A stretch of DNA of 64,000 nt from Butyrivibrio sp. CB08. GTDB taxonomy: Bacteria; Bacillota; Clostridia; Lachnospirales; Lachnospiraceae. The translations under genes and the position numbers were made by a program. Shown piece by piece: positions 1 through 6,856 of the stretch. The notes under the pieces are model-generated. The model ran no database searches, was not told the DNA's origin, and saw nothing but the letters and a program-made list of their open reading frames with translations. Location: positions 1 to 64,000 of the forward strand of contig NZ_RAIR01000002.1 of NCBI RefSeq assembly GCF_003625485.1, given 5' to 3'. Numbering within the stretch: the first letter of the stretch is position 1; each line of letters starts with the position of its first letter.

Positions 1-56
1 TTTTTTGGCGCGCCTTTTTTGGCTGCTGCCGTTTTTGTTGCTGTCGTTCTTGCCAT
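1..56 (-). CDS. Start of a phage gene, probably terminase small subunit (partial)
   Basis: An ATG on the minus strand at 54-56 follows a good ribosome site (GAGAGG, 8 bases upstream) and opens a frame that runs off the left edge. The 19 visible residues are basic and low-complexity (MARTTATKTAAAKKGAPKK), which resembles the N-terminus of many small terminase subunits. The assignment rests mainly on position: in many cos phages of Firmicutes the gene after the HNH endonuclease is the small terminase. Function is therefore inferred from context. Confidence 0.5.
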   Translation of the reverse strand, partial: MARTTATKTAAAKKGAPK

Positions 57-230
57 GTTCTTACCTCTCTACCCCCGCCCCCCTACTACACTACGCGTGC
101 GCCCGCCTGCGGAGTAAAATTAGAGTTCCCCCCTCGGTTACTGTACCCCTTAGTCTTTGTGATCTAATGGGGGGAGTTGTCAAGCTGGGCTTTGCAATAA
201 ATAATTTTCAAAAAATAATTTGATTATTAT
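57..230. other. Gene-free stretch between HNH gene and terminase start; possible cos region
   Basis: No convincing gene is present. The stretch has several G/C runs (six C-type bases near 129-134, six G at 168-173, C runs near 70-82) within otherwise ordinary sequence. In HNH-containing cos phages the cohesive-end site usually lies between the HNH gene and the small terminase, so this is where cos would be expected. I see no proof of a cleavage site. Confidence 0.3.
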
Positions 231-515
231 TTATTTTTCGCTAGGAATTATATTTCCGTCACTATCAAAGCTGTAGCGCTTGGGTTTGTTGTGGTGTTCT
301 TTGTTATGGCAGTCTTGGCATAACGCCTCTAGGTTATCCCAGCTAAGCGTTATGCTTACGTCGTTAATATTCTTTGCGGTTAAGTATTTCTTGTGGTGCA
401 CAACCTTTGCAATGTCGCCGCAGCGCTCGCATACGTTGTGCTGGCTAATGAGATATGCAGCCCTGCACTCTCGCCAGCTGCTACTTTCGTAAAACTCTTT
501 TGCCCATGCTTTCAT
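231..515 (-). CDS. Phage HNH endonuclease
   Basis: This 94-residue protein has the HNH fold signature: a zinc-binding pair CERC near residue 29, the catalytic HH doublet (VVHHKKYL) near residue 41, the central LSWDNLEALC segment with Asn, and the closing CQDCHNKEHH near residue 67. Small HNH proteins of this size beside terminase genes are known in cos phages (for example HK97 gp74) to assist terminase cleavage during DNA packaging. It is the last complete gene of the leftward block. A 14-base palindrome lies just upstream of its start. Confidence 0.9.
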   Translation of the reverse strand: MKAWAKEFYESSSWRECRAAYLISQHNVCERCGDIAKVVHHKKYLTAKNINDVSITLSWDNLEALCQDCHNKEHHNKPKRYSFDSDGNIIPSEK

Positions 516-532
516 ACTTTCCCACTCACTAA

Positions 533-546
533 CATTGTATACAATG
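533..546. promoter_or_regulatory. Perfect 14-base palindrome upstream of HNH/terminase genes
   Basis: CATTGTATACAATG is a perfect palindrome ending 17 bases before the HNH start codon and containing a -10-like TATACA. It lies between an ArpU/RinA-like regulator gene and the packaging genes, which is where a late promoter and its activator site would be expected. Binding is inferred. Confidence 0.4.
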
Positions 547-600
547 CCTTAGCCTCAAAAAATATCATAAAAAAATCACGCCTGCCATTTTATCTGCTGC

Positions 601-1065
601 TTATATAATCGTATCGTCTATGCCCCAAAGCATAACGCTTAGCTCTTGTACTATAGCTGTTACCCAGCGGCGCGGTGTAGCCTCGCCTGTGTTAAGTGCC
701 TCTGCTATGTACTGGTATGTCCTGCCCTCTAAGAAATACAACTTAAACGCCTCGTACTCGTGCTGCCTGCCGTCCTTAGCTTTGTCTGCCTCTATCTGCT
801 GCATAGCTGCGTTAATATGCTCTACTGCTATTTCTGTCTTAAGCCTGTTAGCTTTTAACTTAGCCTGCTGCAATAGCTGCCCGCCGTCTGCTGGCGCTTG
901 CTTTGTACTAAACAGTGCAGCCCTGTAGCTCTTCATAAGGTTAAACGTGTCTGTGTATCTGTCTCGCTGCTGGCGTTCTGCTTTCTCTTGTCTCTTGTAT
1001 TCCTTTACGCCTGCTGCTACTGCCTGCGTTATGATCTGGGTTAACTCGTCCTGTGTTAGTTCCAT
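601..1065 (-). CDS. ArpU/RinA-like phage late-gene transcription regulator
   Basis: A 154-residue protein with a long charged helical N-terminal half (about residues 15-85) and a C-terminal helix-turn-helix resembling sigma-70 region 4 (EAFKLYFLEGRTYQYIAEAL, about residues 105-124). Size, layout and position immediately before the HNH and terminase genes match the ArpU/RinA group, which switches on phage late transcription in Gram-positive hosts. The start is supported by a GGGGGC ribosome site. The exact family was not checked by search; the HTH is clear, the role is inferred from position. Confidence 0.65.
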   Translation of the reverse strand: MELTQDELTQIITQAVAAGVKEYKRQEKAERQQRDRYTDTFNLMKSYRAALFSTKQAPADGGQLLQQAKLKANRLKTEIAVEHINAAMQQIEADKAKDGRQHEYEAFKLYFLEGRTYQYIAEALNTGEATPRRWVTAIVQELSVMLWGIDDTII

Positions 1066-1078
1066 AAGCGCCCCCTAA

Positions 1079-1486
1079 TCACTTAAACGGTAGTTCCTCG
1101 TCTATACCGTCTGGTATGTTCATAAAGCCGCTGCCGTCGTCCTCAGTCTGTGGCTGCTGGCTCTGTGTCTGTCCTCTGTTCTCTGCGTCTGTCTTACTCT
1201 CTCCAAAGCCCACGCTATTAGCTCTTACCTCTGTGTAGTAAACCTTAACGCCGTCTTTGTTGGTATAGCTGCCCGTCTTAATCTTTCCTGTTAGCTCTAC
1301 CTTTGTGCCTTTGCTTGCCCACTTCTCTAACCACTCTGCCTGCTTATCGAAAGCGACGCAGCTTATAAAGTCTGTCTCTTTGTAGTCGTCTACTGCCAGT
1401 GTAAAGCGCGCTACTGCTTTGCCCTCTTGCGTGTACCTTACGTCTGGCTCTCTAGTAAGTCTGCCTACTAAGCATGCGTTATTCAT
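1079..1486 (-). CDS. ssb: Phage single-stranded DNA-binding protein
   Basis: A 135-residue SSB. The OB fold occupies residues 1-100, with the typical opening NNACLVGRLTREPDVRYT, the strand FTLAVDD, and WLEKWASKGTKVELTGKIKTGSYTNKDG split over two strands. A Gln-rich linker follows, and the acidic tip ends in DEELPFK, a variant of the partner-binding tail (usually D-D-I/L-P-F). I chose the internal ATG at 1486 because a GAGGG ribosome site precedes it and the upstream in-frame residues are not SSB-like. It coats single-stranded DNA during phage replication and recombination. Confidence 0.95.
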   Translation of the reverse strand: MNNACLVGRLTREPDVRYTQEGKAVARFTLAVDDYKETDFISCVAFDKQAEWLEKWASKGTKVELTGKIKTGSYTNKDGVKVYYTEVRANSVGFGESKTDAENRGQTQSQQPQTEDDGSGFMNIPDGIDEELPFK

Positions 1487-1625
1487 TCTTAGCGCCCTCG
1501 CTTTCTGTAATTCCTGCTGCAAGCTCTAGCCTGCGTCTCTTTGTCTTGCCTGCCTCGCTCACGATCTGAAACGCTAAGAGCGTTAAGCAGATAATGCCAG
1601 TAATTGCTATTGCTGTTGTGTTCAT
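1479..1625 (-). CDS. Small single-pass membrane protein
   Basis: A 48-residue protein starting at the ATG that overlaps the stop of the VRR-NUC gene (ATGA at 1622-1625). Residues 4-20 (TAIAITGIICLTLLAFQ) form one hydrophobic helix, followed by a basic stretch KTKRRR that would sit in the cytoplasm. Its end overlaps the SSB start by 8 bases, so the three genes are probably translationally coupled. No family recognised. Confidence 0.6.
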   Translation of the reverse strand: MNTTAIAITGIICLTLLAFQIVSEAGKTKRRRLELAAGITESEGAKNE

Positions 1626-2011
1626 AGTTTTACCTCGCTTTCTAAGTAGTCTGTTAGTGTCTGTATTGTCTCGTCGTAGCCGTAGCATACAGCTGTAAAG
1701 TAGCCCTGCTCTTGTAATGCCTCTAGCCACTCTTTCTGCAGCTTTGTTGGCTTGTTGCTGTGGTCGCTCTTCTTAAGCTCGATATACAACCCGTGAAAGC
1801 CTAGCCTCGATACTGGTAGCATTAAGTCTGGTACGCCTGCCTTTACGCCCTGCCGCTTTAGTGCTATGGCTGTGCTCTTGTTTCTCTGCCCGCCGTTTGG
1901 TATGTGGTGCAGTAGCTTAAGCTCTGGGTAAGTGTTCCGCATAATGTCACACCAGCTAAATACTGCCTCTTGTGCCCCTGCCTCTGTGTCTAGTCTGTAG
2001 TTGTGCCTCAT
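1622..2011 (-). CDS. VRR-NUC domain nuclease
   Basis: A 129-residue single-domain protein of the VRR-NUC branch of the PD-(D/E)xK nucleases. The visible core is PNGGQRNKSTAIALKRQGVK (about residues 39-58), then AGVPDLMLPV with the catalytic Asp and GLYIELKKSD with the E-x-K pair near residue 77. A conserved WLEALQEQGYF follows, typical for the family. Phage stand-alone VRR-NUC proteins are thought to act as structure-specific or Holliday-junction-type nucleases in replication and recombination; that role is inferred. The start follows a GGGGG ribosome site. Confidence 0.9.
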   Translation of the reverse strand: MRHNYRLDTEAGAQEAVFSWCDIMRNTYPELKLLHHIPNGGQRNKSTAIALKRQGVKAGVPDLMLPVSRLGFHGLYIELKKSDHSNKPTKLQKEWLEALQEQGYFTAVCYGYDETIQTLTDYLESEVKL

Positions 2012-2012
2012 G

Positions 2013-2099
2013 TTATCCCCCTTGCTCGTCCTCTTTGCACTCGTCGTAGTGCCTGCATGTTAAGCAGCAGCTATGGCAGCCCTTGCCTCTTTTAAATCA
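2013..2099 (-). other. Cysteine-rich open frame lacking a start codon
   Basis: Directly after the TGA of the small membrane protein gene the same frame continues for 28 codons to a TAA. It encodes a zinc-knuckle-like pattern CHSCCLTCRHYDEC, as found in small phage zinc proteins. No ATG, GTG or TTG start is available in the frame. It could be a decayed gene, a readthrough product, or chance. Confidence 0.25.
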
Positions 2100-2237
2100 G
2101 TGGCTAAGCCTCTGCTTAAACTGTGCGCCGCTGTCCTCTGCTGCCTGCTGCGCGCCTGCCTTACTGATAGCTACGCCTGCTGCCAGTACAAGCGCTATAA
2201 ACACTGCTGCCGTAATAGTAATAAATGCTGTTATCAT
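2097..2237 (-). CDS. Small single-pass membrane protein
   Basis: A 46-residue protein whose ATG overlaps the TGA of the upstream lipoprotein gene (ATGA at 2234-2237), suggesting translational coupling. Residues 2-24 form one hydrophobic helix (MITAFITITAAVFIALVLAA), followed by a polar Gln/Ala-rich tail. No family recognised. Its coupling to the transglycosylase-like gene hints that both act at the cell envelope. Confidence 0.55.
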   Translation of the reverse strand: MITAFITITAAVFIALVLAAGVAISKAGAQQAAEDSGAQFKQRLSH

Positions 2238-2884
2238 TTCCCGTGTAACCTCTCTAGGCGCTTGCTCTCTTCTATGATCTCTAGCGCATAGTCTGTATAC
2301 GCGCCCTCTTTATACAGCCTGTTTGCTGTGTCTGTCGCCATGTTATACCTCATAAGCACGTATATAATGTCGTACCCGTAGTCTGTAGTGTCTCTAAGCT
2401 CTGCCAGATAGTCTGCAGCTACAAGTATGTTGCCTCTTACGTCGTATATGTCCGTAACGCCTAAGCGCTCCATGCGGTCTGCGTGCCAGCGCTCGCTTAC
2501 CTGCATAAGCCCTTTGCAGTCGCCGTTAGTAGCCATAATGTAAAGCGTGCTCTCACGCTCTGCCATTGCCTGCAGTATCTCTGGGCATATCCCGTACATG
2601 TTGCCGTATTCCTCGGTAATCTCTATAAGCTCTAGCTCGCTTATGTAGCCCTCTGCTGCCTGCGTGCTAGGTATGTACTCGTACTGCGTCTCTACTACCT
2701 CGTCGCCTGCTGCCTCTGCTGGCGCTTGCTCTATAACCAGCTCTATAACTTCTAGCTCTGGCTCTTCGGTTTCTACTACTGCCTCTACTGCCTCGTCTCT
2801 CACAAAGCAGCTGCCCAGTAGCACAAGTGTAAGCACTGCTGCAATGCTCGCCGCTATAACTCTCTTTGCTTTTGCCTTTGTCAT
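2234..2884 (-). CDS. Lytic-transglycosylase-like lipoprotein
   Basis: A 216-residue protein. Residues 9-26 are a hydrophobic signal ending in the lipobox LGSC, which predicts a lipid anchor on the outer face of the membrane. An acidic linker (about residues 30-85) leads to an SLT-type muramidase domain: EILQAMAERES with the catalytic Glu near residue 110, then NGDCKGLMQVSERW in place of the usual G-A-x-G-L-M-Q, and a conserved AADYLAEL helix. This would cleave peptidoglycan glycan strands. A lipid-anchored lysozyme-like gene in the replication region, not in a lysis cassette, is unusual. Confidence 0.75.
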   Translation of the reverse strand: MTKAKAKRVIAASIAAVLTLVLLGSCFVRDEAVEAVVETEEPELEVIELVIEQAPAEAAGDEVVETQYEYIPSTQAAEGYISELELIEITEEYGNMYGICPEILQAMAERESTLYIMATNGDCKGLMQVSERWHADRMERLGVTDIYDVRGNILVAADYLAELRDTTDYGYDIIYVLMRYNMATDTANRLYKEGAYTDYALEIIEESKRLERLHGK

Positions 2885-2899
2885 GGTTAGCCCCTCTCT

Positions 2900-3658
2900 T
2901 TACTCTAGCCGTACCATTGTGTACCTAAACCAGCCATAGCCGTAATACTCTGGGCTTGTTACGCCCTGCTCTATGCTGTCTGCTGGTATGTAGTAGCCTT
3001 TAGGTGGTTTAATATCCTCTCGCACTCTGTAGTAAGCGCGTGTGGTGCATATTTCATACTTTGGCTCTGGGTGTACTAGGTTGCGGCTACTGTTGTAGCG
3101 CTTGCCCATAAGTGCGCCCTCGTCTCTGCGGTGCTCGCTGGTGTACTTAATCAGATATGCCGCCAGCTCTGCGTAGTTGCCTGTATCGTCTAGCGGGAAT
3201 ACCTTAACGCGGTTGTGCCCCTCGTATGCTTTGTACCACGCCTGCTGCAATAGCTCAGTGTCTAGCTTGTTTATAACTAAGTGGTGGTGGCGTGCTCCCT
3301 TTTTGCCTATCTCCATTACGTGCACATACTTAAGCTCTTTGCCTGCTTTCTTGTATAACTTTCTCAGCTCACGCAGAAACTTAGCTATATCTGTCTGCAT
3401 TTCCTCTTTGGTGCGATCTGGCTTACCCTCTTGTCTGATGTAGTCAAGTATTACGTGGTAGTCTCCATAACCAAAGTTAGCATTAAGCAGCAGCCTTAAC
3501 TTTCTCTCTGCCTGCTTATTGTTAATTTTTTTCTGTGCCTCTTTCGTAGGCTTTACTTTATCGGCTCTGCACTGCCCCTTACGGTTGTACTGGCTGGTGT
3601 AGTAGTACTCTACCTCTATTGTCTTTCCTGCTTGGGTTGTTCTCTTAACATAAGGCAT
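2900..3658 (-). CDS. HUH-type rolling-circle replication initiator
   Basis: A 252-residue protein. The metal-binding HUH motif is seen as GARHHHLVINK (about residues 127-137) and a candidate nicking Tyr lies in YAELAAYLIKYTSEHRRDEG (about residues 162-181). The spacing and the preceding VHVMEIGKKG strand fit the REP_ORF2-G2P type of replication initiators in phages and plasmids of Firmicutes. It would nick one strand at the origin and bind the 5' end. The start has a GGGGGA site 12 bases upstream. It lies between the lipoprotein and glycosyltransferase genes, with 91 non-coding bases just upstream that could hold the origin. Confidence 0.8.
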   Translation of the reverse strand: MPYVKRTTQAGKTIEVEYYYTSQYNRKGQCRADKVKPTKEAQKKINNKQAERKLRLLLNANFGYGDYHVILDYIRQEGKPDRTKEEMQTDIAKFLRELRKLYKKAGKELKYVHVMEIGKKGARHHHLVINKLDTELLQQAWYKAYEGHNRVKVFPLDDTGNYAELAAYLIKYTSEHRRDEGALMGKRYNSSRNLVHPEPKYEICTTRAYYRVREDIKPPKGYYIPADSIEQGVTSPEYYGYGWFRYTMVRLE

Positions 3659-3749
3659 ATTATTTTTTATCCCCCTGTCGGTAAGTTAATACTTTTATCA
3701 AGTGTTTTAAGAGCGCTTACCGCGCCTGTTTCTTCCTATATATATGTAG
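3659..3749. other. Non-coding gap upstream of the replication initiator
   Basis: This AT-rich gap is one of the few in the leftward operon. It contains TAAGAGCGCTTA around 3708-3719 with the palindrome AGCGCT. An HUH protein often nicks near its own gene, so this is a candidate double-strand origin, but no nick site is recognised. Confidence 0.25.
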
Positions 3750-4829
3750 TTAATTTTCGATTAGCTTTACTAAGCCCATGCTTAGCAGCTTGTTTGCTCT
3801 CGGTATACTCATGTAGTGGCGCTCGCCAGCTACTACTACTTTGCCTAGTGCATTGTCTAAGTAGTCCTGTGTCGCCTCTACGTGCAGTTTTTCTGCTGGC
3901 TTATATGTGGGCTTGTGCGTTGGCTTGCCTATGATCTGCCGCCAGCGCTTTAATATTTCCTTGTCCTCGCTCTTGTAAGTAAAGCCTGTGGGTATCTGCT
4001 CGTATATCTTCTTAACGTCTATGCCCTGCATATCAAACGGCACTACATAGCCGTTAACGCCGTCCTCTACGCCTATTTCGTCTGCTACGCTAATAGGTGT
4101 AGTAATTACTGGCGTGCCTAAGCTAAACGCCTCTACAATGCTGTAGCAGTAGCTCTCGTTGTCCGAAAGCTGCACTAAGTAGTCTGCTGCTGCAATATAT
4201 GGCTTAATCTCTAAGTCTGGCTGCATTACTACAATGCCTTTAGGCGTGCCGTTAAATGCGTTGGCTGTAAATACCAGCCATATAAACGGTATATGCTCGT
4301 CGTTTAATGCCTTTGCCAGCGCTTTAATACGGTCTGCGCCCTTTTCCTCAGTAAGCCTAGTAGCGCTTAAGAGCTTAAGCAGCTTTCTAGGCTTTTTGTT
4401 GTTTCCGATATTGTGCAGTACGCCTGCTGCCGCTGCTATCTCGTCGTCGTAGCTGTCCTTTGCGGTCTGGCTTACTGCTATGTACTCGTCGCGCCCCTCT
4501 GGTATTACGTAAAAGTCGCGCAGCTTGCAGCTGTGTATAAGCTGTAGTGTTTTTTTGGCTGTGATCTGTACGGGCGGCTTATCAAAAAGGCTGTTCATAA
4601 TAAGCAAATCGCAGCTAGCCTCTAGCTCGTTGCCTAACTGCAGTGTCATTACTACGCCCTGCAGTCTCTCTACTTGCTTGTCGTCGCCGTTCTTATATAT
4701 AACCGTTATGTCGTACTCTTTATGGAGTGCGCAGCATAGGTTATATATAAAAGTCTCTATGCCGCCTACTGGCGCTAATAGTTCTGCGTATATAATTACT
4801 TGTGCTGTTATAGCCTTGTCATATTGCAT
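3750..4829 (-). CDS. GT-B fold glycosyltransferase (GT4-like)
   Basis: A 359-residue protein. The N-terminal half has the donor/acceptor glycine loop LLAPVGGIETFIYNLC (about residues 16-31). The C-terminal half starts LLSATRLTEEKGADRIKAL, the standard GT4 opening, and has the nucleotide-sugar binding region YLVQLSDNESYCYSIVEAFS with the E-x7-E motif, followed by GTPVITTPI and GVNGYVVPF. It would move a sugar from an activated donor to an unknown acceptor in the cytoplasm. About 70 further residues follow the catalytic core. It overlaps the upstream OB-fold gene by 22 bases. Possible roles are DNA-base glycosylation or surface modification of the lysogen; the sequence does not decide. Confidence 0.88.
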   Translation of the reverse strand: MQYDKAITAQVIIYAELLAPVGGIETFIYNLCCALHKEYDITVIYKNGDDKQVERLQGVVMTLQLGNELEASCDLLIMNSLFDKPPVQITAKKTLQLIHSCKLRDFYVIPEGRDEYIAVSQTAKDSYDDEIAAAAGVLHNIGNNKKPRKLLKLLSATRLTEEKGADRIKALAKALNDEHIPFIWLVFTANAFNGTPKGIVVMQPDLEIKPYIAAADYLVQLSDNESYCYSIVEAFSLGTPVITTPISVADEIGVEDGVNGYVVPFDMQGIDVKKIYEQIPTGFTYKSEDKEILKRWRQIIGKPTHKPTYKPAEKLHVEATQDYLDNALGKVVVAGERHYMSIPRANKLLSMGLVKLIEN

Positions 4830-5425
4830 ATTGATACCTCGTAGCTGGTGCGCTTAATATCCTCTGCGCCCTCTTGTTTTTTGATAAAGTCGCGGCTCTG
4901 CAGCCTGCCTGTAAGTTCTACTGTGTCGCCTACTTGCCAGTCTTTAGCTTTGTCTGCTAGTGACTGCCAGCAAATACAAGGTATATAGCAGTTAGTGTTA
5001 ACCCTAAATACGCTGGGCACTTCTAGCATTAAGTTAGTAATGCGCTTGCCGCTCTTCTTTACGCGGTACTCTATGCCCTTGCCTAGCTTGCCCGTTATCT
5101 TAACGTCGTTCTGCAGCTCGTAGCCCTCGCCCTGTACTACGCCTATGTAGTCGGCAGCTACAAAAGTAAGCACTCTGTTAGTTTTAAAGTCCTTAGCTGT
5201 CTGCATTTTTCCTATTACCATTACGGGCATGCCCTTAACAAACGGTAAAAGCTCCTGCTCTGTTTTCTCTGTAAAGTAAATCTGCTCATAATCTGGCGTG
5301 CCGCTGTGTCTGTCCGTCCTAAGCAGGATATGCCAGCACTTAACTTTAGTGCCGTTGATGTTTTCGCGCTCTTCTACGTCTGTTTCTGCAATTCCTAACA
5401 ACGTAATAAGGTTTTGTGTTTCCAT
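4808..5425 (-). CDS. Double OB-fold, SSB/PriB-like protein
   Basis: A 205-residue protein with two halves that each look like an OB fold. Residues 1-100 include VKCWHILLRTDR and GMPVMVIGKMQTAKDFKTNR. Residues 105-205 begin NDVKITGKLGKGIEYRVKKS and continue with NCYIPCICWQSLADKAKDW and VGDTVELTGRLQSRDF, close to SSB/PriB strands. It has no acidic SSB tail. A replication or recombination role is likely, given a second, classical SSB gene 3.3 kb downstream. The family name was not verified. Confidence 0.7.
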   Translation of the reverse strand: METQNLITLLGIAETDVEERENINGTKVKCWHILLRTDRHSGTPDYEQIYFTEKTEQELLPFVKGMPVMVIGKMQTAKDFKTNRVLTFVAADYIGVVQGEGYELQNDVKITGKLGKGIEYRVKKSGKRITNLMLEVPSVFRVNTNCYIPCICWQSLADKAKDWQVGDTVELTGRLQSRDFIKKQEGAEDIKRTSYEVSICNMTRL

Positions 5426-5429
5426 AGGT

Positions 5430-5801
5430 CTATATATCCCCCTGTAACTCGTTTTTTGCTGCCTCTTCTGCCTCAGCTCGCCAGCTATCGCGCTGCAGCT
5501 TTCCGTTTAAATCTGTTATGCCTTTTACTGGCTTGCCTAGCTCGTCGTCTGGTAGCTTGTCGTAAAGCTCTAGGGCTGTAGTATCAAAAGTGCGCTGCCC
5601 TGCTACCTCTATGTCGTAAACGTCGTAGCCCAGCTCTGCGTATTTCTTTTCTACGCGTTTCTGTGCCGCGTCTACGTTAAAGTCTGCGCCCAGTATCTCT
5701 ATTGCCTCTGCTTTGCTGTTCTTGCCGTTTCGCCTGTCTGTAAGCTCGACTTTAAATTTAATGAATACAATTTTTATATGATCTGCAGTACACTTAATCA
5801 C
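5430..5801 (-). CDS. Phage protein of unknown function, 123 residues
   Basis: No family recognised. The protein is mixed alpha/beta in character with a charged C-terminal helix (RDSWRAEAEEAAKNELQ). It starts one base after the stop of the upstream nucleoside-hydrolase-like gene and ends five bases before the double OB-fold gene, so it belongs to the leftward operon and is probably co-translated with them. Confidence 0.75.
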   Translation of the reverse strand: MIKCTADHIKIVFIKFKVELTDRRNGKNSKAEAIEILGADFNVDAAQKRVEKKYAELGYDVYDIEVAGQRTFDTTALELYDKLPDDELGKPVKGITDLNGKLQRDSWRAEAEEAAKNELQGDI

Positions 5802-6167
5802 TTATAAGTACCTCTCTATAGCGTTCTTAATAACGTCTACGTCGTCCTGCCCGTCTATTACAATTACGGGTATATCTGCTGCGCCTGCTGCCTGTAGCTC
5901 GCCCTGCATGCCTGCGCTAATGCCGTAACGGTTGCCCATAACGCAAAAATCGCAAGTTAGTAATAGCGCTGTGCCTGCCTCTAAGCCTCTGGCTCTTTCG
6001 TCTGGCTTGCTATCGTCCGTAACTTGCGTTAAATACAAGTGCGGCGTAATTGGTGCTAGTCCTGCTGCTAGCGCGGTGCGTGTAAGCTCCTGCGCGTAGT
6101 CTATGTGGTTGTCTAGCTGTGCCTCACTTGTCGCCCTATAAGGGCTGCATATATATACTGTTTTCAT
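5802..6167 (-). CDS. Nucleoside 2-deoxyribosyltransferase-like protein (DUF4406 type)
   Basis: A 121-residue Rossmann-like protein with the start MKTVYICSPYRATSEAQ, typical of DUF4406 and related nucleoside deoxyribosyltransferase-like phage proteins. The middle has APITPHLYL and DERARGLEAGTALLLTCDFC, followed by a glycine-rich turn SAGMQGELQAAG with the conserved Glu. Enzymes of this superfamily cleave or exchange N-glycosidic bonds of nucleosides. Whether this one acts on nucleotides for phage DNA synthesis or base modification is unknown. Confidence 0.7.
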   Translation of the reverse strand: MKTVYICSPYRATSEAQLDNHIDYAQELTRTALAAGLAPITPHLYLTQVTDDSKPDERARGLEAGTALLLTCDFCVMGNRYGISAGMQGELQAAGAADIPVIVIDGQDDVDVIKNAIERYL

Positions 6168-6191
6168 ACGCTCCCATATTCTCCCAAAGTT

Positions 6192-6853
6192 TTATAGTAA
6201 TCTCTCTTTTGCTATCTCGTAGTATTCTGTGTCTAGCTCGCAGCCTATAAAGTCTCTGCCTAGTTCTTTACACGCTACCCCTGTTGTGCCGCTGCCCATG
6301 AATAAATCTAAAATCGTGTACCCCTCTGGCAATATGCCTACTATGTTTTTCATAACTTCTACTGGCATTTGACAAGGGTGTGCGGTTTTCTCTGCGCTAG
6401 TGTTCTTTACTTGGTTTATGTTCCACCAGTCGTATAAAGCTGCGCCTGTCTTTCCTGCCGCAATAAGCGCCTTTACCCTTTTGTCTGTTGGGTTTTTATA
6501 TGGCTGTGTCACTTGCCTAAAGTCTGGTGTAACGCCAAAGTATGCTACGTCTCTGTGTTGGCGTTTGTTGTTGCTGTTGTACGTCCAGCTGCAGACTTTG
6601 TTGGGCGCTTGCCCCGTCTCTATTGCTAATCTGTATAGCGCCTCTGGGTAATGTATAACCACATAAGGGCTTTTAAGCTCTGTAAGTAGTCCTGCTATCC
6701 ACTGCCAGTACTCTTGCTCTTTCTTTCTGTCTTTATATGTCCTGTACTTGTAGCCGATATTAAAAGGTGGATCAGTAACAATAATTATTTTTCTGTCGCG
6801 TAGCTGCCCCCCCTCAAAAGTTCGGCGCAGTCGCAGTTAAAAAGCTCTATCAT
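6192..6853 (-). pseudogene. DNA adenine-type methyltransferase split by a frame change at a G7 tract
   Basis: Read with one extra base at the G tract, the gene gives a complete beta-class methyltransferase of about 220 residues. It starts MIELFNCDCAELLR from the ATG at 6851-6853 (GAGG site upstream), carries the catalytic DPPF motif (IIIVTDPPFNIGYKY), then HYPEALYRLA, and ends with the AdoMet motif LDLFMGSGTTGVACKELGRD. As written, the frame starting at the ATG stops after 22 codons just past the seven G (seven C on the plus strand, 6807-6813). The downstream frame is open from there to 6192. The in-frame hexamer and next base read G GGG GGC, so programmed -1 slippage, tract-length variation, real decay or a base error are all possible. 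The target base is probably N6-adenine, judged from DPPF. Confidence 0.8.
6807..6813 (-). repeat. G7 homopolymer at the frame break of the methyltransferase gene
   Basis: Seven consecutive C on the plus strand. Eight (or five) would put the start and the DPPF motif in one frame; seven leaves the gene off. Confidence 0.75.
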
Positions 6854-6856
6854 GTG

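Noticed and set aside
2097-2099. Recoding of TGA as a sense codon throughout the phage
   Set aside because: TGA is used as a stop in other phage genes with good ends (for example the lipoprotein and VRR-NUC genes), so a global recoding is not supported.
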